Source of the DNA: Amborella trichopoda
Lineage: Eukaryota; Streptophyta; Magnoliopsida; Amborellales; Amborellaceae
Direction of reading: 5' to 3'
Assembly (NCBI RefSeq): GCF_000471905.2
Contig: NW_006494789.1
Coordinates: 5,032,816 to 5,096,815, forward strand
Length of the DNA stretch: 64,000 nucleotides
The position numbers were made by a program, and so were the translations under genes. Below, piece by piece: positions 11,656-22,689 of this stretch. The notes beneath the pieces are model-generated. The model was not told the origin of the DNA, ran no database searches, and worked only from the letters and a program-made list of their open reading frames with translations. How positions within the stretch are numbered: position 1 is the stretch's first letter; each line of letters begins with the position of its first letter.

Positions 11656-12213
11656 TCAAAGTAACATAAGGTTTTCCTCGGGGTGTGGCTCGAGTGGATG
11701 ACCCATGAACCTTATGATGTGTGCAAGAGGTGGAGGCCCAACGGTCTCCTCCTTGTTGTGTCGAGCCTCTAAGGATAGAAAGTTGTGTTGGTGCAAGAAT
11801 GTGGGGAATATCCTTGCTGCGACCCACAGAAACACTGGCAACTTGTTTACCATTTGCAGAAAGGGATTGGTTAGCCTTCCGACGTACCTCAGCAAAACGA
11901 CCGACAAGTGACTTGCCGGTGGCAGGGTGTGTGCTATGTGAGTGTTGTGGGCCTTGGAGGAAGTTCCACTAGATCTAGGTGATAGGGCGTTCGAGACCTT
12001 TAAGTCCCTCCTCACACCAATCCAAGTTAAGATCTGGGAGCTAAACCTGGGGTCTTCGCTCAAAAGAAGGACTGATAATGAAGTTTGAAGAACTTGTTCC
12101 CTGGTGACACTCGCGAATGCGGGGATAAGAAAATCCCCGTTTCGGATGAATGGGTTACAAAATTCAGAAGCCATAAGTGCAGATACAAAAAATAAAAGGA
12201 GAAACTTAGCCAA
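11656..12213 (-). pseudogene. Leader ORF1 of fragment E
   Basis: This 185-codon minus-strand ORF begins about 30 bases after the primer binding site. Its first part (NPFIRNGDFLIPAF, LLSEDPRFSSQILTWIG, RRDLKVSNALSP) aligns in the same frame with the ORFs at 21247 (plus) and 51761 (minus). The last third is in a shifted frame relative to those copies. The function is unknown. Position and conservation fit the ORF1 that lies between the primer site and gag in Ogre-type elements. No domain is recognised, and the N-terminus is hydrophobic (MAKFLLLFFVSALM). Confidence 0.6.
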
Positions 12214-12242
12214 ACAAGCATGATCCGAATAAGGGGTAGTAA

Positions 12243-12262
12243 GTCCCCAGTGGAGTCACCAA
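12243..12262 (-). other. Primer binding site of fragment E
   Basis: The minus strand reads TTGGTGACTCCACTGGGGAC just inside the LTR end. It matches the complement of plant tRNA-Arg at nearly all positions. Confidence 0.8.
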
Positions 12263-12264
12263 GT

Positions 12265-12655
12265 TGGTTAGGTGCCTCAATCTCGCCCTCCAGATCTAGA
12301 TGATCTGGTGGCACGCATCTCAGGTTTCAAGGGAACCCGTGACTTGAGATCACTCTCTCGGTAACCTTGCTCAGGAGCAAGGGCAAGTAGACCAACTGAT
12401 GAGAGAGGAATTTAAGGTGGGTTCGGGACTTACTCAGGCTGTCTCGCATGGACGCTCTCTTAGATCATGAGGAAATCCCTCCAGTTGTAAAACTGGTTCG
12501 AAATTGTCTCCCTTAGTCAGTATTCTATTATTTCTGTAATCACACACATATGGCAAATGTTACAAGACAGGTGGGTAAAGGGGCCCCTCCTTGCCTTTGA
12601 GGAACGTACACGGGTGTGCACATTCAAAAGGAGGAAGAGAAGAATGAGAGAATTC
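12265..12655 (-). mobile_element. Partial 5' LTR of fragment E (3' portion only)
   Basis: On the minus strand the LTR end CCTAACCA is at 12265. About 390 bp can be followed, including the conserved block with CACACACATATGGCAAATGT, up to a GA-rich stretch at about 12640-12655. There the strand flips to a plus-strand LTR at its CT-rich stretch. The two LTR pieces thus form a head-to-head inverted junction within purine/pyrimidine tracts. Confidence 0.75.
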
Positions 12656-13724
12656 TTCTTCTCTCTCTTATCCTCTCTCTTCTCCCTCTTATTGGTCCAA
12701 GTTCCTTGCTGAGGTCGTGCACGGCTGTGGCAGTGTCGTGCATACCTCTCCCTTAATCCCATAGGTTGTGCATGGCGATGGCAGTGCCACGCATGAGTCC
12801 CCCTCCCCTTCTATTCGTCTGTCTATTTCTTTTAGTAAAGTCTGTAGACAGCGCTGCCTATCGCCGCCCACAGACGTAGTTGTGACTTCTCGACGAAGAA
12901 CCCAGACAGCTAAGCTTGTTGCCGCCTACAGGGGTCTTCCTATACTGCGCTTCTAGAGAAGACGGCAATACCTATCGTCACCCGCTAGAGGCTCTGGCGA
13001 CACCCATCGCCTTTTGCGAGCTTCCTCAACACAACCGATGCCCATCGCCACACTCCCTGCATCCCGTGCCTATCGCCGTGCGACCTAGGAGAAGCTATCA
13101 CCATGTGCCTCGCCAGGAGCTGGCACCATTCACAAGGGATGCATCGTCTCCTTGCATTGCCCACCGCGATGCCTATTGATGCTCGCACTTCCCTTTCTCT
13201 TTACCGTCTCGTTCTTTCCTCTTCACCTCTTTCTCCTCTCACTTGACTGAGGGTAGACCTAGCCTATCACCGATGTGTCGACCTCAGTTTTGAATAGTAT
13301 TGCCGCTGTGCTAGTCTTAAGAACTATGCCCTTCTTGCTACCACTCCAAGTCGGTAATTTTTTGTTGTCATGTTAGTCTCACCCCTACGTCAAGTTCTCT
13401 TCTCTTTTCTATCCTTCACCGAACCTTGTACTTCATCACCTTCTCATGTGAACGTGCATTGCCCTAAGACAAGGGTGGGTCCCTTCGACCCACTTGCCTT
13501 ACAAATTAACCATAAAAGTGTTGTGCAGAAAAACAAGAGGATTACAAGTCAAGGGAGGCGATTCCGAACAAGCTCAAGCAATTGGGGGGACTTTCTTTGT
13601 GATCTAAGAGGGTGTCCCCTTGAGCAAGGTTCCAAGCGATCTCAAATCCCAAGTTCACAAGAAACTCGAAACACGTGCCATCAGATCACCTAGATTCGAA
13701 GGGTGAGATCGAGGCACCTAACCA
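12656..13724 (+). mobile_element. 3' portion of a plus-strand LTR
   Basis: The sequence begins in the CT-rich tract and continues through the GTGCACGGC...GTCGTGCAT region, a short decayed array (12840-13160), the GGCTGGTCTCACCCC-like block and the conserved 3' end, finishing ACCTAACCA at 13724. It may be what is left of the 3' LTR of element D. It is followed directly by another truncated LTR rather than by a primer site. Confidence 0.7.
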
Positions 13725-13931
13725 AAATGTCAGATCAACATCAGATCTTCTAAGGAAGATCAAGCACGTTCCAAGATCCCACGAAGGACTGTTTTGAAAT
13801 TTTCAGTATTGATAGGACGGGGCAAATCCATTATTTTGCACCCATTTTTCTTATTTTCTTTCAATCAAATAAATTGTATTTTTTTGCAATTAGAGAAAGT
13901 TTTAGGCATCCACTCATGTTTGGGGCCCATG

Positions 13932-13939
13932 TATATAAA
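13932..13939 (+). promoter_or_regulatory. TATA box of LTR A
   Basis: TATATAAA sits about 40 bp before an AATAAA and occupies the same place in the LTR as the TATA boxes at 1328 and 19852. Confidence 0.55.
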
Positions 13940-14019
13940 TACATGTTAAATTCAATGTACAAGGGGCAAATTTCATTAATAAAATTTAGGGTTTTATACT
14001 GATTTTGGAGGCATGCCTT

Positions 14020-14640
14020 GAAGAGAGAGAGAGAGAGAGAGAGAGGAGATAGAAGAATTAAGGCTGGTACCCCTCTTACTATAAGGTAATTCTCTCTCTT
14101 TCTGTTTCTCTCTCCTCTTTCTTTCTTTCTCTCTCTTACTCGTTCTTTTCTTCCCTCTCTTTCTCTCTCTTCTTTTTACCTACTTCTTTCTTTCTCTTTC
14201 TCTGTTCTTCTCTCTTCTTCCCTGTGGACATGCATGGCAGTGGTAGTTCCATGCACCCTCTCTCTCTCTTCCCTCTCTTTCTTTCTTCTCTCTCATCTTC
14301 TTTTTCTTCTTTTCCCTCCATCTTCTCTTTGCCATGTCTTTCTTTCTATCTCTCTTCTCTCTCTGAACATGCGAGGCAATGGCAACGATGTACATGAATC
14401 TCTCCCCCTACTTTTCTTTCTCTCTAACACACACAGTAGTGCCAGCGTCGTGCGTGACTTCTTTTTGTCTTTCCTTATTTTACTTCCTTCTTTCCTAACC
14501 TCTTTCTCTCTTTCCTTCTCTCTCCTCTGACTCTTTCCCAATCTAACTGTTCACTTTCCTTCTCTCTCTACTTTCTTTTGCCACTCTCTCTGCACTTTTT
14601 TCTCTCTTCTAGTTCATGCACAGTGTTAGCCATCACTGTG
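14020..14640 (+). repeat. CT-rich (polypyrimidine) tract in LTR A
   Basis: After a short (GA)n run at 14023-14046, more than 500 bases are strongly biased to C and T on the plus strand, interrupted by short words such as GACATGCATGGCAGTGGTAG. Equivalent tracts are shorter in LTR D (about 1490-1610) and inverted and long in both LTRs of B (36660-37500, 52560-53210). Open frames predicted here are compositional artefacts. Confidence 0.75.
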
Positions 14641-14739
14641 TGTGACACCTTCCTGGAACATGCATAGTGAGTTGGGCCTTAACCCGAGTGATGGGTCAGG
14701 CCTCTGTCTCAGTTCCAGAACCTGTGCCACAGAAGGCGT

Positions 14740-15200
14740 GAGTCCATTGCCATCCATGAACTTCTTCTATCTTTCCCTCTCATGTCATGAACGACGATGC
14801 GCATCACCGTCTATGAACTTCTTCTAGCTTTCTCTCTCATGTCATGAACGGTGATGCCCATCGCCATCCATGAACTTCTTCTGTCTTTCTCACTCATGTC
14901 GTGAACGGCAATGCTCATCACCGTCCATGAACCTCCTTTGTCATTCTCTCTCCTATCATGAATGGTGATGCCCATCGTCGTTCATAAACCTTTTATAGCT
15001 TTCTCTGTCATGTCATGAACGGTGATGCCCAATGCCATCCATGAACTTCTTCAATCTTTCTCTCTCCTATCATGAACGGTGATGCCCATCACCGTCCATG
15101 AAGTTCGTCACTCATCTTCTCCTGTCGTGAACGGCAATGCCCATCACCGTCCTTGGACTTCAACATGTTCTCTCTTCTGTTGTGGATGATGTTACCCCAA
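14740..15200 (+). repeat. Tandem array of hairpin-forming 60-bp units in LTR A
   Basis: About seven to eight copies of a unit of about 60 bp, with the core GAACGGTGATGCCCATCACC followed by GTCCATGAAC and a CT-rich spacer. Each core is an inverted repeat: in the copy at 15076-15095, ACGGTGATG and CATCACCGT pair over 9 bp around two bases. Other copies have one or two mismatches (AACGGTGATGCCCATCGCC and similar). It lies at the same place as the different arrays in LTR D and the N1 LTRs. Confidence 0.75.
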
Positions 15201-16042
15201 TGCTGTCCATGTCTTCTTCTCCTCTCTTTCTCTTTCTTCTTTTTCTTCTCCTTCATCTCTTCTCTTTCTCTATCTCTCCCGCCTCTTTCTCTTCTCTTCT
15301 CTTCTCTTCTCTACCTCTGTTTGATTAGGCGATCAGCCTGGTCAAACACTGTAAGAGCTGTCTGGTTGTCTAGCAGTATTGCTGTCGCACTGGTTAGTGT
15401 TACCATGCTTGTCTTGCTGCCACACAAGATTAATCTATATGTCAAATTGGCTGGTGTCGACTCTGGTTGTCGAGTAGTATTGTTGTGGTGCCGGTCTGAG
15501 TTACTGTGCCCGTCTTGCTACCACTCCAAGACAGCCAGCGTGCTAATACAACTACTGTGTTAGTTTGGCCACCCTGTTATCCATTTCTTTTCTGTCCTCT
15601 CATTCTATTCTTCTCTTTTCATCACCCCTAAAATCCCATTTTCTCTTCTGCCTTTGAATGTGCACGCCTGTGTGCATTGGCCCAAATACAAGGTCGGGTC
15701 CCTCAGCCCACTTGTCTTGTAAATTAACCATTTGAGTGCATTGTAGAAAATAGGAGAAAACAGGTCAAGGGAGGCAATCTCAAACCAATTGAAGGACTGG
15801 GGGCCTTTCTGACGTGATTTAAGAGGGCACTCAAGTGAGTCAGCCTGAGTAAGTCACGAACCCAGGTGAGGTTTTTCCCCACCTCACACCAAAAATCCTC
15901 TCTCACCAGTTGGGGTACCGGCCCTTGTTTTGTAAACAAAGTTCCCGAGAGAGCGATCTCAAGACCCAGGTTTTCCTTAAAACCTGAGACACGTGCCATC
16001 AGATCACCTAAATCCGGAGGCGAGATTAAGGCTTCAGACCAG

Positions 16043-16062
16043 TTTAGCAACTCCACTGGGGA
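16043..16062 (+). other. Primer binding site of element A
   Basis: TTAGCAACTCCACTGGGGAC follows the LTR end. It differs from the tRNA-Arg complement only at a few positions near its start, and is followed by the conserved TTACTACCCCTT block seen in all copies. Confidence 0.75.
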
Positions 16063-17580
16063 CTTACTACCCCTTTGTCGGGTCGTTCTTGTTTGACCAG
16101 TATCTCCTTTCATTTCTTGCATTGCATCCCATGGCTTCTGGGTTCCTGAATTCATTCATCCAAATCAGGGATATTCTAATCCTCACATTCGTGACTTCCC
16201 CTCGGGAACAAGCCCCTCGAGCTTCATTCTCGAATTTCTTTTTGAGCCAGGACATAGATTCTGGCTCTTAGGTCTTGTCCTGAATAGCTGTGAGAAGGGA
16301 CTTAAAGGTCCCTAACTCCCCACTCCCTAGCTTTGGTGGAACTCGCACCGAAGCCTTTGCATTGGTATCACGTCTGACACTGCTCACAGCACGCATCCTA
16401 CTACTGACAAGTCTCTTGCCAGTCAGACTGCTGAGGTACGCCAGAAGGCAACCGTATCCTTTGCTATGAAAGGCAAATGGATTGTCGCCTCTCTTGTGGG
16501 TTGCCGCAAGGCCACCCCCCTTATTCTTGTACCACCTCAAGTCTCTCCACCTAAAGGCTTGTCACACCAAGGTGGAGACTCTAGGGCCTCCACCTCTTGC
16601 ACACACCCGAAGGCTCGCGGATCATCTGTTCAAGCCACACCTCAGGACCCTTATGCTGCCGCGAGTTCGTGTTCAGGACTAGGCCTTCTCAGGCCAAACC
16701 CTGCATGCATTATGCATGTGCATTTCACTGTTGGAGGAAACGATATTCCTGCACCCACTCGAGAACACCGAGGACGACCTCCTCGTTCTCCCTTTTAGCA
16801 CACACAAGTGCACCCAGTGAGAGATAGGTTCCTACAAGGTCCCTCACAGACACATGCTCGTAGTTCTCGTCCTTCTAAGGCCAGAATAGTTACTTGAGCC
16901 CAGGTTGACCCCCAAGTCACCTGGAATGCTGCTTTTAGAGGCGCACACACTTCGCCTTCTTAGATCGCTCCCTAATCCCGACTTCGACACAGTCATGAGC
17001 TGTTCCCTTTTTCTACCGCTCCTCCTACACTGGGCAAGTGTCTCGAGACTTGGTACTGGAAGGTCTTCCCTAAGAGTACAATCTTGAGCCAGCCCCATCA
17101 AGTCTTTCCTGCCTCTAGAGCTCACAATGGAGCTCGAGGAAAAAGCCTGATGGTAGATGAAGTCCTACATTGCCCAAGGCATCAACCTAGGTTAGCTCTA
17201 TCCTGGGACCGCACCCTCTGCCCCACTTAATGGACATGGCCCTCTCATGCTCTAGAAAGGTGGGCCAGCCAAGATCTCAGTCCCAATTCTGAAGAGAGGT
17301 CCATCACAGCATCATGGTCAAGCAAGACAGAGGCCTGCAGATCGTGACAAGAGAGGTTCCCAGGTCAATTAAAATGATCAACCCCGGTGTCCTCCTTCTT
17401 GAGAATCCCTTCTACCCTCTTCAGATCACAAAGGCCGAGGAGGAAGTTCGAAAGTCCTGCACAGTGGTCACCATCACAGGGAACGACTAGGCCACTCAGC
17501 AGCCACGGACGTAAGATCGTCAAGAACCGATCCTCACAAGGTCGGCATACATGACTTGAGTCCAGTAGGGGCATGCCCTG
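16063..17580 (+). pseudogene. Leader region with decayed ORF1 of element A
   Basis: The start of the ORF1 homologue is readable (FLNSFIQIRDILILTF near 16140-16190, equivalent to NPFIRIMDFLIPAF in B), as is a later piece at 16466-16798 (110 codons) that includes VGCRKATPLI, matching VCRKATPHTP in N1. The two are in different frames, with stops between. The rest (about 16800-17580) is conserved leader sequence without a stable frame. Function unknown. Confidence 0.5.
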
Positions 17581-17583
17581 CCC

Positions 17584-18633
17584 TTGCTGACTGATCTGCG
17601 GTGCATGACTCGCTTAGCTCGAAAGCCTTCAATCCCACCTATGTCTGACTCTCCAGAAGAAACGGTTAGTGTCATGGTGGTGAATGAGCCGAATGACTCC
17701 CAAGAAGAGGGGATGAACAGGTTCAAGGTCATGATGCAGGCCATAATGGAAATGATGGATCACCTGGAAGCCATCAGGCCCCACGCTACTTCTTCCCACC
17801 ATGAGGTTAATTCCATCCTACTAAGGACATAACTCCAAGGCAGACTCCCCCACTTGCTTTACAAGGCTGTTCTGTCCCTCGCATGATCTCTCAAGGAGAT
17901 GTCGATGAGTTAGTGACCCATAGCTTGAAGAACAAGCAGATCCTGAGAATGCAGGGGACTGTGCTTTACCAAAAGCTATACCCCTCATACATTTATCAGA
18001 TGCCATTTCCCCCAAACTATCAAAAGGGGATGCCTCCCCTGTTCAATGGTACGACATCCATGCACCAGCAAATCACACATTTCTAAGTGGCTTGTTGAGA
18101 GACAACGGCTGATGGGGGACTCCTCCTCCATCAGTTCGTTGAAACTCTTGATGGACCGGCCTTCCAGTGGTATGCTCGGCTTCCCCCATGCTCAGTACAT
18201 ACTTGGGATGAGATGGCATAGCTATTCTATCAACGCTTCTATGAAATTCAAAGAAATGTTGAAACCATTGAGCTACTTACTCTGACCCAAGAGCCTAAGG
18301 AGCCGGTGGACAAGTTCATAACCTGATGGAGAGAATTGGCTACTTATCACACCACTCCCATGATTAAGAAATAAGCAGTCTAAACCTGTATACAGACTAT
18401 GCAACCCGAGATCGCCCTACATGTTGAGGCCTCCAATCTGGCCTCCATTTTAGAACTAATCTCCAAGGCAGTTTGTATAGAAGGCCTGTCTTGACACCAT
18501 GGGGATCACGGCAACAGTCTTCGAGCTCAAAAAACAACCTGGGCAATGCTAATTCTCGGACCAACTCCCGGGGCAATCAGCAGAAAGGGGTGTTCAGTGC
18601 CGCCTTCTCTGTCAATGACACAAAGAAGGCTAT
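17584..18633 (+). pseudogene. gag: gag of element A, first part
   Basis: The 82-codon piece at 17584-17832 is the gag N-terminal region (PEETVSVMVVNEPNDSQEEG, then MNRFKVMMQAIMEMMDHLE). The gag core follows in shifted frames (LLTLTQEPKEPVDKFIT-type residues near 18270-18330). A serine/asparagine-rich stretch near 18480-18590 corresponds to the region before the nucleocapsid. At 18633 the gene is interrupted by the TGTTGG start of N1, and it continues at 56398 with the matching next residues of gag. Several stops are present besides the insertion. Confidence 0.8.
18629..18633. repeat. Left target duplication of N1
   Basis: GCTAT directly precedes TGTTGG. The right copy is GCTGT at 56393-56397, directly after CTAACCA. 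There is one mismatch in five. The gag homology that stops here resumes immediately after the right copy. Confidence 0.8.
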
Positions 18634-21195
18634 TGTTGGAAGGTATTTTTCATCATCATGGGCCCCCGCTAAATAAAAACCTAACAAATAGTGGAAATCC
18701 CAACAGTCTCAGAATAGCCTCAAAACTAGCTAACGTCTTCATGAGGTCTCTCAAAAGTCTCCGGGCAAGTTTCATCATATTCCGACATGTTGAAGGTAGT
18801 GCAAACTAAGAAATAGATCTGGCAAAACCTACCTCTTGCACTATGGCCCCTATAACTAAAGCAACATTTTGGACATCTCAAATTGTTATGGGACCATCAC
18901 CATTGGATCTGCCAAGGTTGAAAACGTCAGCCAAATTTCAGCTCAAAAAAACACTCTAAGAAAACGTTATAGGCAAAAGAGTAAAATAGAAGGAGCCACA
19001 CGCTATTCCCATGCGGCCACCCTACAACTCCACACCATTGAAGGGACAGTAATGAACATTGACTTTCGATGCTCATATCTCACCTATCCCAAGCCAGATC
19101 GCACTTAAATTTGATAAGCATGTTTGTCTCATCAAGACGAGCGATTCGATATGTGGCATGTCCCAAGACGACACCCAAGCACGAAGAAAATCTAGAGAGA
19201 AGTTGTCGATCCGTGAAGAAAGTGCAGGTAATTCAGCAATGTCGTGCCTTGATCGAATGGACGAATCATGCCGCTCGTGAGCCCGATCGACACGAGACCA
19301 ATTCCATCGCGTACGTAAGGTCTCGAAGCCAACGAAGCTACTGCAAATTCCTTCGGCAAAATTCTAGATTCTGGCCAAAATTCCAAAGTTGCAAAATCTT
19401 TATTCGGGCACTGAATCGAGCTACATTTGTTGCCCCGTGATTGTAACAGCATGCTCAGTGTGATCTAGCAAAGAAATCATCAAAAAAAGTTGAGGAACGA
19501 GCACACTATCAATCCAAAGTTTCAAGATTCATTAAAATTTAAAGTCACATGATCGTGCACTAAAAACACGATCCATGGCTCGAAGTTGGTATCAAATTGA
19601 TCGTCATGCTGAGCCTTACAAGAAAACAATCATCTTTCTATCAACGGGGGAGAACGACCCCGGATCATTCATGAAAAATCAAGCACATTCTAGGGCAACA
19701 TAGGGACTGTTCTGAAATTCTGTGAATTGTTAGGAAGGGGAAAATCTATCATTTTGCACCCTATTTTCTAATTTATTTTAAAACATTTTAATCTTAATTT
19801 TTCAGCAATTGGGGTTACTTTTGATCATCCACCTATGTTTGGGGCAAATTCTATATATAAGTACCATCACTGTACGCATAGAAACGAGAACACACACTCA
19901 ATCCCTCACAAAAGAGAGCTTTTACTTAATACAGTTTCTCTTTCATACCATTGTTGGGTCACGTTTGGAGAGAGGGAGCAAGGTGAGAGAAACTTTTGAT
20001 TGGTACCCTTAGGCTAGACGTAGATCTTCCCTCTCTTCCTTTTCTTTTCTTCTCTCTCTTTTTATTCTTTCTCTTCTTCTCTTTCTTCTTCCTCTTCCCC
20101 ATTTGAGTTCCTCCCAGAGAGTGGCAATGCCATGCATGCCTCTCTAATGGTCTCACAGGTCACGCATGGCAATGGCAGTGCCATGCGTGAGCTTCTCTCT
20201 TCTTCAATTCTCCCTTCGAGCGAGGCATGTAGACGGCGCTGCTCATCACCGTCCACAGACGTACCCTCGGCATCTCAGTGAAGAACACAGATGGCGAAAC
20301 CCGTTGCCACCTACAAGGGACTTCCTCTGTTACACGTCTAGAGTAGATGACGATACCTATTGCCACCCGATAGAGGTCTCGGCAACACTTATTGCCGTCT
20401 ATGACCTTCCTTCACCTGCTCAGTGCCCATCGTCATCCGTGATCCATTTTCGAGAGTTCGGTGCTCGTCGCCGTTCCTCCTGCATACCATGCTTATCGTT
20501 ATGCACCTCATGAGAATTATCAAAGCGCACTCCATGAGAGGCTATCGCCACCCCCGTAAGGGCATGTTCCCTTCTCATGATGCTAATGGCGATGCCCATT
20601 GTCGCTTGAGTTCTTCCTCCTTTTGACTCCTCGTTCTCTTTCTCTTCATCCCCTTTTCTTCTCTTCACTCTTTTCTCTCCTCACTTGACTGAGGGTAGAC
20701 TTGGTCTAGCACAGCCATATCAGTCTCAGTTAAGGGTAGTAATGCTGTTATGTTGGTCTTGAGAACCATGCCTGTCTTGCTATCACTCTGACCCAATAGC
20801 TTTCCGACCATCATGCTAGTCTAGCCCCTTAGTCAAGTTTTATTTTCCTTTCTCTCTTTATTGGAACCTTCCGTTTCATCTCTCCCTCACATGAGTGTAC
20901 AATGCCCTAAGAAGTGTTGTGCAGAAAACAACAAGATTGCAAGTCAAGGGAGGCAATTTCAATCCAACTAAAGCAGCTGAGGGGCTTTCTTCATGTTCTA
21001 AGAGGGTGCCCACGTGAGCTAGCCCGAGTAAGTTCCGAACCCTACTTAACTTCTTCTCTCGTCGGTTGGTATACCTTCCCTTGTTCTTGAGCAAGGTTCA
21101 GAGAGAGTGATCTCAAATCCTGGGTTCGCTAAAAACCTGATATACGTGCTGCCAGATCATCTAGATTCAGAAGGCAAGATCGAGGCAACTAACCA
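18634..21195 (+). mobile_element. 5' LTR of N1
   Basis: 2562 bp, TGTTGGAAGG to CTAACCA. It has a TATA box at 19852-19860, a CT-rich tract at 20030-20095, a short array at about 20220-20600, and the conserved 3' end. It aligns along its length with the split 3' LTR, including the AGGAACGAGCACACTATC word (19493) that marks the insertion site of B in the 3' copy. Confidence 0.9.
19852..19860 (+). promoter_or_regulatory. TATA box of N1 5' LTR
   Basis: TATATATAA lies in an AT-rich context at the position conserved among the LTRs, and is the likely promoter of the sense RNA of N1. Confidence 0.6.
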
Positions 21196-21198
21196 ACT

Positions 21199-21216
21199 TG
21201 GCGACTCAATTGGGGA
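21199..21216 (+). other. Primer binding site of N1
   Basis: TGGCGACTCAATTGGGGA starts three bases after the LTR end. It matches the tRNA-Arg complement except at two central positions (AA/TT changes), compatible with decay after insertion. Confidence 0.8.
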
Positions 21217-21246
21217 CTTACTATCCCTTAGTCAGATCTCTCTTGT

Positions 21247-21849
21247 TTGATCAGTATCCTCTTTACTTTTTGCATTATTTTCTTTGGCACCTGGGTTGTT
21301 CAATATGATCATCCGAGTCGGGGATTTTCTCATCCCTACACTTGTGACGCTCCTAGGGAGCGAACTGCTCAAGCTTCCTTCCCTACTCACCTTCTGAGTA
21401 AGGACTCACGGTCCAGCTCCCAGGTTCTTGCCTGGGTTAGCGCAAGAGGGGACTTAAAAGTCCCTGACTCCCTGCTTCCTCGCCCTGGTGCACCATCCAC
21501 CAAGGCCTCTTGCATCGGTGGCACATCTGCCAATGCACACAGCACGCACCCTGCTACTGTCAAGTCTCTTGCCGGTCATATTATTGGGGCACACCGGAAG
21601 GCTGCCCTAATCTCTTTCACAAGAGGCAAGCAAGTTGTCGCTCCTGAGGTTTGTCGTAAAGCAACCCCCCATACTCCTTCATCACAACGGACCTCCACAT
21701 TTAGAGGCTCGGAACACCGAGGCGGAGACCCTACAGCCTCCACCCCTCGCACACACCCAAGGGCTCATGGTCTATCCACTCGAGCCACAGCTCGGGGCAA
21801 CCTTCACGTTGCCTTGAGCCTGCATCCCGGGCTAGGCCTTCTGGGGTAG
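21247..21849 (+). pseudogene. Leader ORF1 of N1
   Basis: This 200-codon ORF is the longest open copy of the post-primer-site ORF in the window. It starts 30 bases after the primer site, as in fragment E. Shared in-frame blocks with E and B are LLSKDSRSSSQVLAWV, RGDLKVPDS, ASCIGGTSA, HRKAALIS and VCRKATPHTP. The product is basic and rich in Arg, His, Ser and Pro; no domain is recognised. The first about 35 codons look out of frame relative to the other copies (NPFIR...DFLIP block). It ends with TAG and decayed leader sequence continues to about 22690. Function unknown. Confidence 0.6.
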
Positions 21850-22689
21850 AACCTAGCAAGCGCCATGAATTTGCTTTCCACAACTCGGGGCAATGCTAGC
21901 GATATGCCACCTCGAGCACATGAGGGTCGACCGCCACGTCCCCTCTCTTAGCACACACAGCTTCATCTTGCGAGAGATAAGGTTTTGCCTCGTCCCTCAC
22001 AGAAAAAAACTCGTGAGTCTCGGCCTCCTCAAGTGGAACTTGACCAAGCCCGGGCTGACCTTCAGGTCACCCGGACAGCTAACCCACACGCACTACCTTT
22101 GCAAGTTCCTTCCCGACCCTAACTTAAACAGAGTCATGAACCATCTCCTTCCCTTGCCACTCTTCCGACACCAGGGAAGCACCTCAAGCCCTGATACTCA
22201 AAGGTATTCCTTAAGAGTACCATCTTGAGCCAACCTTAGGTCAGCCATGCACATGGGCCCCACAAAGGAACTCGGGGCAACGGCCTGATGTCAGACAAAA
22301 GCCTCCAGCCTCCAAGGCAAAAACCCAGGCTGCCTTCTATCCTTGGACCCCACTTCCTGATCCAACTCATAGTCACGGGCCTCACATTTTCAAAGAAGGT
22401 GGGGCAGTCCAGGTCTCAGGCTCAGCTCTGGAATGAAGTCCACAGCCTTCGCAAGGTTAAGCAGAAAAGAGGTCTTCAGATGTTGACCAAAGAAGCCTTC
22501 AAGGCAGCCGAGGTCACCACCCTACCTCATAATCCCTTTTTCCCTCTTCAAACCCCAGAACCTGAGCAAGTATAAGATTATTGCTGGGTTGTCACTGCTC
22601 AGAAGCCACGGTCCCATGACCGTTGAGAACCGATCCTCACAAGATTGGCATACAAGTCCAGTCGGGGCAAGCTGAGCCCTTATAGACTG

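Larger units (their letters stand above)
6490..12655 (-). mobile_element. Inverted Tat/Ogre-like fragment with pol (element E)
   Basis: Read on the minus strand from right to left, this fragment has a 3' part of an LTR (12265-12655), primer site (12243-12262), leader ORF (11656-12213), gag (about 8690-11260), a short piece of reverse transcriptase, RNase H, a second RNase H and integrase cut off in its core at about 6490. It is the only place in the window where gypsy pol survives. Protease and the first half of reverse transcriptase are deleted between gag and RT. No second LTR or target duplication is visible. Both ends abut plus-strand sequence of the same family, so the block probably arose by insertion followed by deletion or recombination between inverted relatives. 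Confidence 0.8.
13725..16041 (+). mobile_element. 5'-truncated LTR of element A
   Basis: It lacks roughly the first 1.1 kb seen in other copies. Homology starts at about 13731, at a point equivalent to about 54790 in the 3' LTR of N1. It has a TATA box at 13932, AATAAA near 13976, a long CT-rich tract, a distinctive 60-bp hairpin array at 14740-15200, and the conserved 3' end CAGACCA at 16041 followed by a primer site. It serves as the 5' LTR of element A, whose gag is split by N1. Confidence 0.8.

Noticed and set aside
14136..14541. Overlapping open frames of 60-100 codons on both strands in CT-rich DNA
   Set aside because: The proteins are low-complexity (Leu/Ser/Phe or Arg/Glu/Lys) and result only from the polypyrimidine composition of the LTR.
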